NCBI RefSeq assembly: GCF_000331305.1
Contig: NZ_KB217478.1
Location: 8,463,481 to 8,527,480 of the forward strand
Reading direction: 5' to 3'
DNA length: 64,000 bases
Source of the DNA: Calothrix sp. PCC 7103
Lineage (GTDB): Bacteria > Cyanobacteriota > Cyanobacteriia > Cyanobacteriales > Nostocaceae
Positions 18,126 through 27,230 of this stretch are shown here, piece after piece (the stretch's first letter is position 1; every line of letters begins with the position of its first letter). Made by a program: the position numbers and the translations under genes. Below the pieces are notes generated by a model. It worked only from the letters and a program-made list of their open reading frames with translations, was not told the DNA's origin and ran no database searches.

Positions 18126-19024
18126 AATTCTAATAAATGTTGTGCGACTATTTGCGGTTGTTCTAAATGTGGAACATGTCCAGAATCTTGAATCCAAATT
18201 AGTTTACTATTGGGAATAGCGCGCTTAAATCTTTTAGCATCTTTTGTACCTAATATCTTATCGTCATCACCCCACAGTATAAGTGTAGGCTGTTTAATTT
18301 CTGATAGCTTTGTAAATCTAAACGCACCATAGCCACCACTCTTTGTAAAAGCGATTAATGCAGTGTTCCAATTAGGCATTTCTAAGTGTAGGGTTGCACA
18401 AAGTTGAGCATCTATTGTTGCTAACTCTTTATTTTTGTAAGCTGCACGAGAAATACTTTGGCGGACTTTTGGACTACGTAAGAAATTAGCAGCGAGTGTA
18501 TCTAAAGGTGGGAACATAAATTTTACCAGTGGTGAATTACCCACTAAACCCGCGCTATCTATTAATACTAATTTTTCAACTGCTTCTGGATAAGTCAACG
18601 TGAAGTCAAGTGCTGCGGCGCCACCCATTGAGGCTCCGACTAAAATTACTGGTTTATTAATTAAACTTTTCCAAAAGTGGTATAAATGGGTTTTTATCGC
18701 TACCTGGCTAAATTTTACACCCGATAGTCTGTCTGTAAATCCGAATCCTAGTAAATCAACAGCCCAAGTTTCCTTGTTTTCGCTTATTTTAGGCAAAAGG
18801 CGCCGAAACTCTAGTGCCGAACTATCAAACCCGTGAATCAATAAAAAAGGAGTGCCTCCACTACCTTGATGTACGTAAGCAGTAGTGATTGGTTGATTAC
18901 TCAAGGGAGTGATAATTTCTGCTTGTTCGATTTTTTGCGCTATAGCAATTGAAGCTGACTCAACTAACTGCTCAACTGTAGCGGGTAAAAATTTGGGAAA
19001 TTGCTCTACACCAAAAGAAGACAT
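18116..19024 (-). CDS. Alpha/beta hydrolase
   Basis: 302 residues with a complete alpha/beta hydrolase core. It has the oxyanion-loop motif LLIHGFDSS (about 61-69), the nucleophile elbow GASMGG with Ser132, an acid near LWGDDDKIL (about 252), and catalytic His283 in DSGHVPHLEQP. There is no signal peptide. Substrate cannot be told from sequence; similar plant and cyanobacterial proteins are annotated as esterases or haloperoxidase-like hydrolases. The stop codon lies within a family C repeat. Confidence 0.88.
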   Translation of the reverse strand: MSSFGVEQFPKFLPATVEQLVESASIAIAQKIEQAEIITPLSNQPITTAYVHQGSGGTPFLLIHGFDSSALEFRRLLPKISENKETWAVDLLGFGFTDRLSGVKFSQVAIKTHLYHFWKSLINKPVILVGASMGGAAALDFTLTYPEAVEKLVLIDSAGLVGNSPLVKFMFPPLDTLAANFLRSPKVRQSISRAAYKNKELATIDAQLCATLHLEMPNWNTALIAFTKSGGYGAFRFTKLSEIKQPTLILWGDDDKILGTKDAKRFKRAIPNSKLIWIQDSGHVPHLEQPQIVAQHLLEFVA

Positions 19025-19120
19025 TTACGGTAAAAGCACATAAAAATTAACTATTTATTTATTTTACCACTCAACAACGTATAATTGTTTCACTTTCATT
19101 TTTGTGTAGTGGAGCGGGTA

Positions 19121-19432
19121 ATGCCACAGGCGGTTGGAGCAATTGAAACACTTGGTTTTCCTGCTGTACTAGCGGCAGCAGACGCTATGGTAAAATCTGC
19201 TGAGGTGACTATTGTTTATTATGGTATAGCAGAAAGTGGGCGCCTAATAGTTGTGGTGCGTGGACAAGTCGCAGAAGTTCAGCGCGCTGTAGAGTCTGGT
19301 ATAGAAGCAGGCAATCAAACTTTTGGAGGTGAAGTTATAACTTACTTTGTAATTCCAAACCCTCCAGAAAATATAGAAACCGTTTTGCCAATTCATTTTA
19401 CCAGTAAATCTGAACCTTTCAGAATATTTTGA
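19121..19432 (+). CDS. ccmK3: Carboxysome shell protein CcmK3-type (BMC domain)
   Basis: 103 residues from ATG 19121, preceded by GGAGCGGG; the frame upstream of this is not conserved. A single BMC domain, with AVGAIETLGFPAVLAAADAM at the start. The pore loop YYGIAESGR departs from the R/K-V/I-G-S motif of CcmK1, K2 and K4, which is the mark of CcmK3. CcmK3 is a minor beta-carboxysome shell subunit that forms mixed hexamers with CcmK4. It is the first of a ccmK3-ccmK4 pair located away from the main ccm operon, as usual. Confidence 0.88.
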   Translation: MPQAVGAIETLGFPAVLAAADAMVKSAEVTIVYYGIAESGRLIVVVRGQVAEVQRAVESGIEAGNQTFGGEVITYFVIPNPPENIETVLPIHFTSKSEPFRIF

Positions 19433-19433
19433 T

Positions 19434-19462
19434 GTAGAGATTGTGATTAATCACGTCTCTAC
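19434..19462. repeat. Family A hairpin between ccmK3 and ccmK4
   Basis: A 29-bp imperfect palindrome from GTAGAGATTGTG to CACGTCTCTAC, starting one base after the ccmK3 stop codon. It could form a hairpin in the ccmK3-K4 transcript and affect the ratio of the two subunits. Confidence 0.85.
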
Positions 19463-19518
19463 ACGACGTACAATAAATTCCTAACGCTAAATAATTTTAT
19501 TGATATAGGAGATTATCA

Positions 19519-19860
19519 ATGCCACTACAGGCAGTTGGCGCACTAGAAACCAAGGGGTTTCCTGCTGTTCTTGCAGCAGCAGATGCAATGGTAAAGGCTG
19601 GACGAGTCACACTCGTTGGTTACATACGAGTTGGTAGCGCACGCTTTACAGTTAATATTCGTGGGGATGTGTCGGAAGTTAAAACAGCTATGGCTGCTGG
19701 TATTGAAGCAGCAGAAAGTTGTCATGGTGGAACTTTAGAGTCATGGGTGATTATTCCACGTCCTCATGAAAACGTCGAAGCTGTTCTGCCCATTGCCTAC
19801 ACCGACCAGGTAGAGGAGTATCGACTGTCTGTAGAGAATCCAATAATACGTAGAGGTTAA
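19519..19860 (+). CDS. ccmK4: Carboxysome shell protein CcmK4-type (BMC domain)
   Basis: 113 residues, with AGGAG at 19507-19511. The BMC domain has the pore motif GYIRVGSAR typical of CcmK4, and the C-terminal tail is longer than in CcmK2. It is a hexameric facet protein of the beta-carboxysome whose pore may tune metabolite passage. It pairs with the ccmK3 gene 86 bp upstream and is followed by a hairpin terminator. Confidence 0.92.
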   Translation: MPLQAVGALETKGFPAVLAAADAMVKAGRVTLVGYIRVGSARFTVNIRGDVSEVKTAMAAGIEAAESCHGGTLESWVIIPRPHENVEAVLPIAYTDQVEEYRLSVENPIIRRG

Positions 19861-19909
19861 AAGACAGCCAAGCATCCGTACTTATTTAAGTTCGGAAAAG
19901 TTTGCACAC

Positions 19910-19934
19910 AAAGTACCCGTAAGGGTACTTTTAA
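19910..19934 (+). terminator. Likely intrinsic terminator after ccmK4
   Basis: A 9-bp stem (AAAGTACCC / GGGTACTTT) with a GTAA loop, followed by T-rich sequence, 50 bp after the ccmK4 stop. Confidence 0.75.
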
Positions 19935-20434
19935 ATTGCAACCTTTTTTTTAAGAATTATTGAAGTGAGGCATAAAAATTCCAAAAGTGAACAAATTATG
20001 AACTTATATACTGAGTTTGCTAAATCTTTATTAATTAAACGAAGATCGGGCTACAGAAGAGTTATATAGTATAAAAGCTATCACTCATTTTTTATCTACG
20101 CATGTGAAAAAAGCGTGAAACATAAAGCGCGTCAACTACGTCATGATACTGATAGCGTTTAAAATCCTAGAAACCTAGAAACCGGGTTTCTTAATATATC
20201 AACAAAACTATGTTAACAAAGCTTAATATTACAACAAACCGTCAAAATATCTGGGATACATCGAAATATACGCTTCCATGAAGGAGAAAAAATATAAAAA
20301 TCTCCAAATCATTGCATAAATTACATAAGTCCGAACGTAATTAAAGTGTAGTGGCAAATCTAGTAATGTATATTATCTCTGGTTGGGTGCAACTGCCAGT
20401 TAAAAGACTCAAAGTGGGATAACAGGGGGTTGTG
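19935..20434 (+). promoter_or_regulatory. 500-bp leader region upstream of hetZ
   Basis: No gene seen. It holds one family B palindrome at 20177-20191. The AT-rich stretch 20197-20345 and a CAGGGGG ribosome-binding site at 20423-20429 precede the hetZ start. I could not identify a confident HetR or NtcA site by eye. Confidence 0.4.
20177..20191. repeat. Family B single palindrome
   Basis: AGAAACCGGGTTTCT, unpaired copy in the hetZ leader. Confidence 0.85.
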
Positions 20435-21610
20435 ATGCAAACTTTAAGACAGGGTTTTGAGGAGCGCAATCTCGCAATGGAAACAATTGCGGAAAAACTG
20501 GCTTCATACTGGCACTCACGCTTGGCGACTGAGTGTTCAGAACAAAGCATAGCAAATAAAGAAAGTATTGTTAATTGGTTGCTTGGAAGCGACAAAACAC
20601 GCTATGAAGAACTAAGTCCCAAAGATTTAGATATTGCCAAGCAAGCAATGGAGTATCGCTTTAAAATTTTACAACAGCGCTACTTAGGTAAAGGTAGAGA
20701 CGTTGCTTATCGTAACTTGATTACTCGCTTGGGTGGACTAGTTACTTTACGCAATAAAATTCAAACTTGGGTTTCGTTAAGTCGTGACCGTCAACGCTCA
20801 GTAGTTGACGTGTTACAGGAAGTCATTCAAGAATTGCTGCAAAGCGATAATTATATGCTTTCTCAAATGGCTTTTATTTCCCAGTCTACGTCAGACCCAA
20901 GGTTAAAGAACGCGCTGTTATTTGCCAGCGTTGAAGAATATTGTCTACGTCCAATACGTAATCAACCGCTTCTTGTATATAGATTTGTAAACTATTTACG
21001 ACGTACTTCGCGTGGTGGTTTAACGCAGGTTCCGACGAGTGATTTGGTAAAATTAGTTTCAGAAGAAGTTTTAACCGACGACAGCGACAACCGAATAAAC
21101 TTAGTAGACAATCAGGCAATTGCCGACTATCAAGAAGCACAAGATTTAGAGGAACAGCAAACCCTGCGAACCGATGTCAAGCAGGAATTTGAAAACTACC
21201 TAAAAGAAAATCTTGGGGAAGATGCTGTACAGTGGTTGCGGATGTACTTGCAAGGCAAGTCACAAGATGCCATTGCCAAGAAATTAAATAAACCCATCAA
21301 GGAAATTTATCGACTGCGAGAAAAAATCAGCTACCATGCTATCCGCGTTTTTGCGCTCAAAAATAAACCTGAACTAGTTGATACTTGGTTAGGAACTTCC
21401 CTTATTGAGCATAATTTTGGCTTAACTCCTGTACAGTGGCAGCAATTGTTAGAAAAACTAACTCCAGCTCAAAAACAAATTCTAGAGTTACGTAAAGCTG
21501 GGGAATCTGTCGAAGCTATTGCACCAAAATTAAAACTAAAAGCGCACCAAGCAATGGGTGAATGGACGAAAGTTTACTTAGCTGCACAAGCGTTGCGAAC
21601 AGAAGACTAG
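20435..21610 (+). CDS. hetZ: Heterocyst differentiation regulator HetZ
   Basis: 391 residues from ATG 20435 (GTG 20432 is in frame). A mostly helical protein matching my recollection of HetZ: segments ALLFASVEEYCLRPIRNQPL and LLVYRFVNYLRRTSRGGLTQ (about 165-200), then a C-terminal portion with sigma/HTH-like helices (KSQDAIAKKLNKPIKEIYR about 280-300; KAGESVEAIAPKLKLKAHQ near the end). HetZ is a DNA-binding regulator acting early in heterocyst differentiation, downstream of HetR and upstream of hetP. The next gene in the same direction is patU-like, as in Anabaena and N. punctiforme, which supports the call. A HetZ paralogue is the alternative. Confidence 0.75.
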   Translation: MQTLRQGFEERNLAMETIAEKLASYWHSRLATECSEQSIANKESIVNWLLGSDKTRYEELSPKDLDIAKQAMEYRFKILQQRYLGKGRDVAYRNLITRLGGLVTLRNKIQTWVSLSRDRQRSVVDVLQEVIQELLQSDNYMLSQMAFISQSTSDPRLKNALLFASVEEYCLRPIRNQPLLVYRFVNYLRRTSRGGLTQVPTSDLVKLVSEEVLTDDSDNRINLVDNQAIADYQEAQDLEEQQTLRTDVKQEFENYLKENLGEDAVQWLRMYLQGKSQDAIAKKLNKPIKEIYRLREKISYHAIRVFALKNKPELVDTWLGTSLIEHNFGLTPVQWQQLLEKLTPAQKQILELRKAGESVEAIAPKLKLKAHQAMGEWTKVYLAAQALRTED

Positions 21611-21656
21611 ATACGACATTAGTAAAAAAATACTATAAGGTAATAATCAAACATGC

Positions 21657-21685
21657 AGGCGCCACTTCGAGAGGGCGCCTATTTT
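21657..21685 (+). terminator. Hairpin made of two GGCGCC copies after hetZ
   Basis: AGGCGCC (21657-21663) and GGCGCCT (21674-21680) pair across a 10-base loop and are followed by ATTTTAATTT. It looks like an intrinsic terminator or attenuator between hetZ and patU. Confidence 0.6.
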
Positions 21686-21774
21686 AATTTAAGTAAAATT
21701 CAGTCGGCGCTTGTTAACTACAGCCGAAGTTATGGGAAGAATAGAAAGGTAGGATATATTACTGCACGGGAACT

Positions 21775-22962
21775 ATGCTGTCTTCAGAGGACAAACCAAT
21801 TGACACCGAGACAATGACAAAGCAAGTGTCAGCCGACACAGAGCTTGAATGGAACCAAGAGTCAGTAAGAACAGAGATATTTCAGCTTATTGAGAGTTTC
21901 TTATCTTTTGAAGCTTGCCTCTACCATCAAATCTTGCCCCTACGGTTTGAGGCCAAGAGCTTAATCTTGGGAATGGTTAACTCAAGGGACGATGTAGCTC
22001 TCGATTACGTAAATCGTATTTTGTCATATGTAAATTGTACGATGGTGATTCGGCCAATGGACGCTGAAACTCATCGCTCAATACTTTCGGCATATTTAAA
22101 TTACAAAAATACTTCCCAATCCGTTAATAAACGAATTTCCCTACCTGAAGTATTTTCACAACCACATACCACTTCAGATAACCCGCAGCAAAATGTAACA
22201 TATATAGATGATAATCATAATAGTACAAATGAATTAAATAGATCAGATAGCGATATAATTCATACAGAAATTAAAGCTGCGACAACCAAAAAGGCAGAGG
22301 AAACAGCGATAGAGCCTACACCAATTACGAAAATACCGTTTTTATCAGTTCCTTTACCCGACGAGTTTACCCCTGTGGAGTTGTTACCATCACTACCACC
22401 CAAGAAATTTTTAGAAGAGTTGTTAGGCAGAGTAATTGTTGGGGGAATTGGAAGGCTTTATTTTGAACGACTGCCTTACGAGGGTAAAATCCTTTGGAGT
22501 GAAAATGGTGTATTACAGTCAGTGTTAGAAAAATTACCTCTTTCAGTATTCCAAGGCGCCTTAAACGAACTGAAACGATTCGCAAATATACGTGTAACTA
22601 CTCTATCGGAGCCAAAGCAAATAGAAAAAGAGTACATGTATGAAAACCAACGTATACTACTGCGGTTGCGAGTTATGCCAGGAATGTATGGGGAGGAAGC
22701 AACGCTACAAGTATTGAAAGGAGCAGCCTTAAAATTTTATCAGCAGCAACAACTATCTCGTCTTAGCCGTGACGCATTGGGAATTTCTCAACAACTCAGT
22801 TTCAAGTTACATGAGATGCAAGATAGATTATTACAGAGTCGTAACAGTAGCAGCGAGCAACTAGAAGCATTAACGGTATTAAATCGTTTGTTAGGCAACT
22901 TAGATAGTCAAATCAGAAACTTAACGATTTCGGAAAATAAAGGAACAGAGCATAAAGAATAG
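21775..22962 (+). CDS. patU: PatU-like protein (fused PatU5-PatU3 form)
   Basis: 395 residues. The N-terminal part (about 20-105, with FLSFEACLYHQILPLRFEAK and DYVNRILSYVNC) resembles the N-domain of GspE/PilB-type proteins. After a low-complexity linker (about 105-195), the C-terminal part (PKKFLEELLGRVIVGGIGRL, YENQRILLRLRVMPG) resembles the N2 region of the same family but has no Walker motifs, followed by a helical tail. In Anabaena the equivalent lies behind hetZ as two genes, patU5 and patU3; here one gene spans both, as in N. punctiforme. PatU affects heterocyst pattern. Identification rests on position and remembered similarity. Confidence 0.6.
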   Translation: MLSSEDKPIDTETMTKQVSADTELEWNQESVRTEIFQLIESFLSFEACLYHQILPLRFEAKSLILGMVNSRDDVALDYVNRILSYVNCTMVIRPMDAETHRSILSAYLNYKNTSQSVNKRISLPEVFSQPHTTSDNPQQNVTYIDDNHNSTNELNRSDSDIIHTEIKAATTKKAEETAIEPTPITKIPFLSVPLPDEFTPVELLPSLPPKKFLEELLGRVIVGGIGRLYFERLPYEGKILWSENGVLQSVLEKLPLSVFQGALNELKRFANIRVTTLSEPKQIEKEYMYENQRILLRLRVMPGMYGEEATLQVLKGAALKFYQQQQLSRLSRDALGISQQLSFKLHEMQDRLLQSRNSSSEQLEALTVLNRLLGNLDSQIRNLTISENKGTEHKE

Positions 22963-23161
22963 AAGTAAAAATTTCCGTAAAACTTCCGATTTGACAAATT
23001 GTGATTTGTGTTCTAATAGATACAAGACCAATACTAGTTAAAAGTTGCGGTCAATATTCAAATATATTTAACTTATTAATAAAGTCAGTTAATTTTTATA
23101 ACTTAATAAATTAGCAGCTTTTTAATTATCCTCCACCTATCTATTATCGTTTTGCACGTTC

Positions 23162-23845
23162 ATGCTGACAGCAATTTTTAGTGAAACTTTTCCCCTATTA
23201 AGTACAGCTAGCCCTCAAACAATAGAGTGGATGTTGAATGTTGCTACCGAACATGAATATCCGACCGGACGTGCTGTATTAATGGAAGATTCCTGGGGAA
23301 ATGCAGTTTATTTTGTAATTTCAGGTTGGGTAAAAGTTCGACGTACTGCTGGTGAAGATTATCGCGCACTGGCAATTTTGGGTAGAGGTGATTTTTTTGG
23401 AGAAATGGCAATTCTCGATGAGTCTCCTCGTTCTACAGATGTAATTGCTTTAACCCCAGTAAAATTACTAAGTATTTCTAGAAACTGTTTTATTCAAATT
23501 TTATTTAAAGACCCGCAACTACATCATCGCATGTTGCAGATGATGGTACGGCGCCTACGTCATGTTAACATGCGGTTGCAAATGCGACAGGCGCCTCCCG
23601 CTGTTAAACTTGCCTACACCTTAATTTCTCTCGGTGAAAATTATGGACAAGAATCAGAAAACGGTAGAGAAATATTTAATGTGTCTTGCCAAGACTTTGC
23701 TGATGTGACTGAGATATGTGTAGATGAAGCTGAAAAAATTATGGAAAAACTACATGAAAAAGGTTGGATAAATATCGATGCCAATAAACAAGTAATCAAC
23801 TTAGTTAATTTAAATCAATTGATAAATTTAGCTAGAAAAGTATAA
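23162..23845 (+). CDS. Crp/Fnr-family transcription regulator
   Basis: 227 residues. The cyclic-nucleotide-binding fold covers about 10-120 with the phosphate-binding cassette GDFFGEMAILDESPRSTDV, which keeps the Glu, Arg and Ser/Thr positions used to bind cAMP in CRP. The C-helix follows, then a winged helix (about 150-225, with FADVTEICVDEAEKIMEKL as the recognition region). It probably responds to cAMP, which cyanobacteria do use, but ligand specificity is not proven. It lies 199 bp after patU in the same direction, in an AT-rich spacer, and may have its own promoter. Confidence 0.85.
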   Translation: MLTAIFSETFPLLSTASPQTIEWMLNVATEHEYPTGRAVLMEDSWGNAVYFVISGWVKVRRTAGEDYRALAILGRGDFFGEMAILDESPRSTDVIALTPVKLLSISRNCFIQILFKDPQLHHRMLQMMVRRLRHVNMRLQMRQAPPAVKLAYTLISLGENYGQESENGREIFNVSCQDFADVTEICVDEAEKIMEKLHEKGWINIDANKQVINLVNLNQLINLARKV

Positions 23846-23876
23846 TATTTTTGAATCATTGGTAAAATGCCAATGT

Positions 23877-23930
23877 GTAGAGACGTGTTATCCGCTTTAC
23901 GAGAAATACGAGCGGATAACACGTCTCTAC
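23877..23930. repeat. Family A long-arm hairpin
   Basis: 54 bp with 20-bp perfect inverted ends (GTAGAGACGTGTTATCCGCT and complement) and a 14-base loop. Its right 39 bp are identical to the right part of the copy at 45078-45154. Confidence 0.9.
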
Positions 23931-23986
23931 ATTTACGCTAAACTAAATTATCTAGCCCCAAAGTAATTGTTACTCACAACTCAACA

Positions 23987-25795
23987 ATGACAGAACTTAT
24001 CACACCTCACGCAGGCGCCAGCAGTAAAGATAACAGTAAAGAACTTTCTCCTAGTATAATTCATTATTACGTGGCAATGCCGCAACCGCAAACTCACTTA
24101 TATGAAGTTAGTTTGCTACTTCAAAATTGCCCATCACCTATTCTTGATTTAAAATTCCCTGTCTGGACACCAGGTTCTTATTTAGTACGAGAGTACTCTA
24201 AAAATTTACAAGATTTTACTGCGTATTGTGATGATAAGCTTTTGCAGGTGTGCAAAGTTAGTAAAAATCATTGGCAAATTAATACGACAGATGTAACTAA
24301 TGCTTCATTAGTTACTATAAAATACCGTATTTTTGCAGCGGAGTTGTCGGTAAGAACTAACCATTTAGACTCTACACACGGTTACTTCAACGGCGCCGCA
24401 TTATTTTTTAGAATACCAAATTACAATAAACTTCCAATAAATATTACAATCGAGGCGCCTTCAAAGCAATGGCGTGTAACTACTGCACTACCATCTGTAC
24501 CAGGAAAAGCCAATACTTTCCGTGCCGCTGATTTTGATACGTTAGTTGATAGTCCCTTTGAAATAGGTACACACGAAGTATATAACTTTGAGGTATTGGG
24601 TAAACCCCATGAACTCGCAATTTGGGGAAAAGGTAATTATCAAGTTGAACGGATGATTACTGATATTAAGCGTATCATCGAAGTCGAAGCTGAGATGTTT
24701 GGCGGTTTACCTTATTCTAGATACATATTTTTGTTACATTTGTTTGCTCAAGCTTATGGTGGATTAGAACATAAAGACTCATGTTCGCTAATATATCAAA
24801 GGTTTGGATTTAGAGATAAAGATAAGTATGAGCGGTTTTTGCAGCTTGTAGCTCACGAATTTTTTCATTTGTGGAACGTAAAGCGAATTCGTCCTAAAGG
24901 TCTTGAAGTATTTAACTACGATGGAGAAAATTATACTCCTTCACTTTGGTTTTGTGAGGGAACGACAAGTTATTATGACTTGCTAATTCCTTTACGAGCA
25001 GGAATTTATGACGCAACATCATACTTATCACACTTAAGTCAAGAAATTACTAGGTATCAAAATACTCCCGGAAGAAAAGTTCAACCTTTATCTGAATCAA
25101 GTTTTGATGCGTGGATTAAGTTATACCGTCCTGATGCAAACAGCGGTAATTCACAAATTTCTTACTACCTCAAAGGTGAAATGGTGTCGCTGTTACTCGA
25201 TTTAATGATTCGTGCCGATCATCGTAATAACAAGTCATTTGATAATGTTCTTGTCAAAATGTGGGAGCAATTTGGCAAAGACGAAATAGGCTTTACTCCT
25301 GAACAGCTACAATCGGTTATTGAGTCGGTAGCAGGAACAGATTTATCTGATTTTTTTGAACGTTATATTGACGGGTTAGAAGATTTACCTTTTAATAGCT
25401 TTCTTGAACCATTTGGTTTACATTTAGTCGGTGATAATAATGAAGAACCTTACTTGGGTGTGCGGGTTACTACCGAAAATGGTAGAGAAATAATTAAATT
25501 TGTCGAAGCTGCTTCACCCGCACAAATTGCAGGAATTGATGCTGGTGATGAACTAGTAGCAATAGATGGTATTAAAGTCGGTGCCAACGGTTTAGCTGAA
25601 CGTCTCAAAGATTACCAGCCTAATGACTGTATGCAAATAACTGTTTTCCATCAAGACCAGTTAAATACACATACCGTTACCCTTACTTCTCCAATTCCAA
25701 CTAAGTATCAATTAAAACTAATAGATAAATTAGACTCAAGTCAAAAAGATAACTTGATTGGTTGGTTAGGTGCCTCTGCTAAACAAATGTGGTAA
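23987..25795 (+). CDS. M61 family metallopeptidase with PDZ domain
   Basis: 602 residues. The N-terminal beta domain (about 25-200) is followed by a thermolysin-like zinc site HEFFHLWNVKRIRP near residue 290, with WFCEGTTSYY supplying the downstream glutamate. A PDZ domain lies at about 480-570 (PYLGVRV, PAQIAGIDAGDELVAIDG). This is the M61 (glycyl aminopeptidase-like) layout. No signal peptide is visible, so it may be cytoplasmic or exported by an unrecognised route. It is monocistronic, between family A and D repeats. Confidence 0.92.
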   Translation: MTELITPHAGASSKDNSKELSPSIIHYYVAMPQPQTHLYEVSLLLQNCPSPILDLKFPVWTPGSYLVREYSKNLQDFTAYCDDKLLQVCKVSKNHWQINTTDVTNASLVTIKYRIFAAELSVRTNHLDSTHGYFNGAALFFRIPNYNKLPINITIEAPSKQWRVTTALPSVPGKANTFRAADFDTLVDSPFEIGTHEVYNFEVLGKPHELAIWGKGNYQVERMITDIKRIIEVEAEMFGGLPYSRYIFLLHLFAQAYGGLEHKDSCSLIYQRFGFRDKDKYERFLQLVAHEFFHLWNVKRIRPKGLEVFNYDGENYTPSLWFCEGTTSYYDLLIPLRAGIYDATSYLSHLSQEITRYQNTPGRKVQPLSESSFDAWIKLYRPDANSGNSQISYYLKGEMVSLLLDLMIRADHRNNKSFDNVLVKMWEQFGKDEIGFTPEQLQSVIESVAGTDLSDFFERYIDGLEDLPFNSFLEPFGLHLVGDNNEEPYLGVRVTTENGREIIKFVEAASPAQIAGIDAGDELVAIDGIKVGANGLAERLKDYQPNDCMQITVFHQDQLNTHTVTLTSPIPTKYQLKLIDKLDSSQKDNLIGWLGASAKQMW

Positions 25796-25800
25796 TCTTG

Positions 25801-25836
25801 GTAACGGATGTAACGGATGAGTTTGTTACATCCGAG
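25801..25836. repeat. Family D repeat
   Basis: GTAACGGATG TAACGGATG followed by an inverted GTTACATCCG, beginning 6 bp after the M61 stop codon. It lies in the convergent spacer together with a GGCGCC at 25849. Confidence 0.8.
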
Positions 25837-25865
25837 TATTTTTTAAGGCGCCTTTAGCGAAGAAA

Positions 25866-27218
25866 TTAAGTGTTAATGAGCAATCGCGCTAAACTTGGTA
25901 GTGCTTCTCCATACGTGGGATGAATATGAACTGATTGCTCTAATAACTGCCAAGTTGCTCCCGCTTCTATGAGTGATAGAAAAACATGTACAATTTCACC
26001 CGCTTCATAACCTACTAATGTTGCTCCTAAAATTTTGTCGGTGTCGCTGTCTATTACCATGCGGTAAAAGCCTAACTCATGTCCCCACTCTATCGCACGT
26101 GCAATATTAGACATTGGTAATGTGACGTAACGAGCATTAATGCCTTTTTTTTGTGCTTGTTCAAATGTCATTCCGACTCGTCCGACTTGTGGGTCGGTGT
26201 AAATGGCATAACCAAGCGTTCGGTCGTTACGGGTTCGCTCTTTTCCAGATAAAATTGCTTTTAGGCGGCGGTAATCTTCCCAGGAAATATGAGTGAAAGC
26301 TGGCTGTTTTGCTACATCACCAATAGCATAAATTCCATTGCAAGTTGTATGAAAATGGTCATCGACTTTGATGTATCCACGTTCGTCTAACTCAACTCCA
26401 GTTGCAGGTGTATTTAATGCGTTTGTATTAGGTTTGCGTCCGGTGGCAACTAGTAATGCTTCTGCTTGGAGTGTTTCTCCTGTAGAGAGAGATACTGTAA
26501 ACTTATTATCTTTGTAAGTGATATTTTGAGCTTGTGTATTGAAATGAAATTTAATACCATCTTGCTCAAGTGCTTTAACTAGAACTTCGCTAACTTCAGA
26601 TTCTTCATTTTCTAGGAGGCGCCTACCCCTAACTATTATCTGAGTTTGACTACCCAAACGCGCTAATCCTTGTCCTAATTCCAATCCGATATATCCCCCA
26701 CCAATAACAAGCAAACGCGGTGGTAATGAGTTTAAATCGAAGAAATTGTAATTGGTTAGATATGGAGTTCCTGCAAGACCTGGAATATCTGGTATTAAAG
26801 AAGACGTACCTGTATTAATCACAACAGTTGGTGCCTGTACGGTAACATCACCACCTGTGACAATTCGTTCTCCTATAAAGGATGCTTCAGCATAAACAAT
26901 TTTCACACCAGCATCTATTAAACGTTGTTTAATACCATGATTAAAGCTGTCGCGAATGCTACGTACCCTTTGCATGACAGTCGTAAAATCAACGTTAACC
27001 TGCGTGTGAACACCAAGCTTTTCTGCCTGCCGCGCACGTCCTGCTGCATGAGCAGATGCTAAAAATGACTTAGAAGGTGTACAACCATAGTTAATACAGC
27101 TACCACCTAAGACATCACGCTCAAACAACACTACATTTTTACCTTCCTTAGCAAAATCGGTAGCTAGTGGAATACCACCTTGACCACTACCAATTACGAT
27201 TAAATCTACGGTTTTCAT
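25866..27218 (-). CDS. FAD-dependent pyridine nucleotide-disulfide oxidoreductase (mercuric reductase-like)
   Basis: 450 residues, class I flavoprotein disulfide reductase. FAD-binding GSGQGG (about 10-15), redox-active Cys41/Cys46 in GGSCINYGCTPSK, NAD(P)-binding GGGYIGLELG, and the partner-subunit base His433 with Glu438 in HIHPTYGEALP. It lacks the N-terminal HMA domain and C-terminal Cys pair of true mercuric reductases, and is not lipoamide dehydrogenase by its surroundings. The substrate is unknown. It is the last gene of a three-gene operon (12 bp after the preceding SnoaL-like gene). Confidence 0.88.
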   Translation of the reverse strand: MKTVDLIVIGSGQGGIPLATDFAKEGKNVVLFERDVLGGSCINYGCTPSKSFLASAHAAGRARQAEKLGVHTQVNVDFTTVMQRVRSIRDSFNHGIKQRLIDAGVKIVYAEASFIGERIVTGGDVTVQAPTVVINTGTSSLIPDIPGLAGTPYLTNYNFFDLNSLPPRLLVIGGGYIGLELGQGLARLGSQTQIIVRGRRLLENEESEVSEVLVKALEQDGIKFHFNTQAQNITYKDNKFTVSLSTGETLQAEALLVATGRKPNTNALNTPATGVELDERGYIKVDDHFHTTCNGIYAIGDVAKQPAFTHISWEDYRRLKAILSGKERTRNDRTLGYAIYTDPQVGRVGMTFEQAQKKGINARYVTLPMSNIARAIEWGHELGFYRMVIDSDTDKILGATLVGYEAGEIVHVFLSLIEAGATWQLLEQSVHIHPTYGEALPSLARLLINT

Positions 27219-27230
27219 AGATAAAAAATC

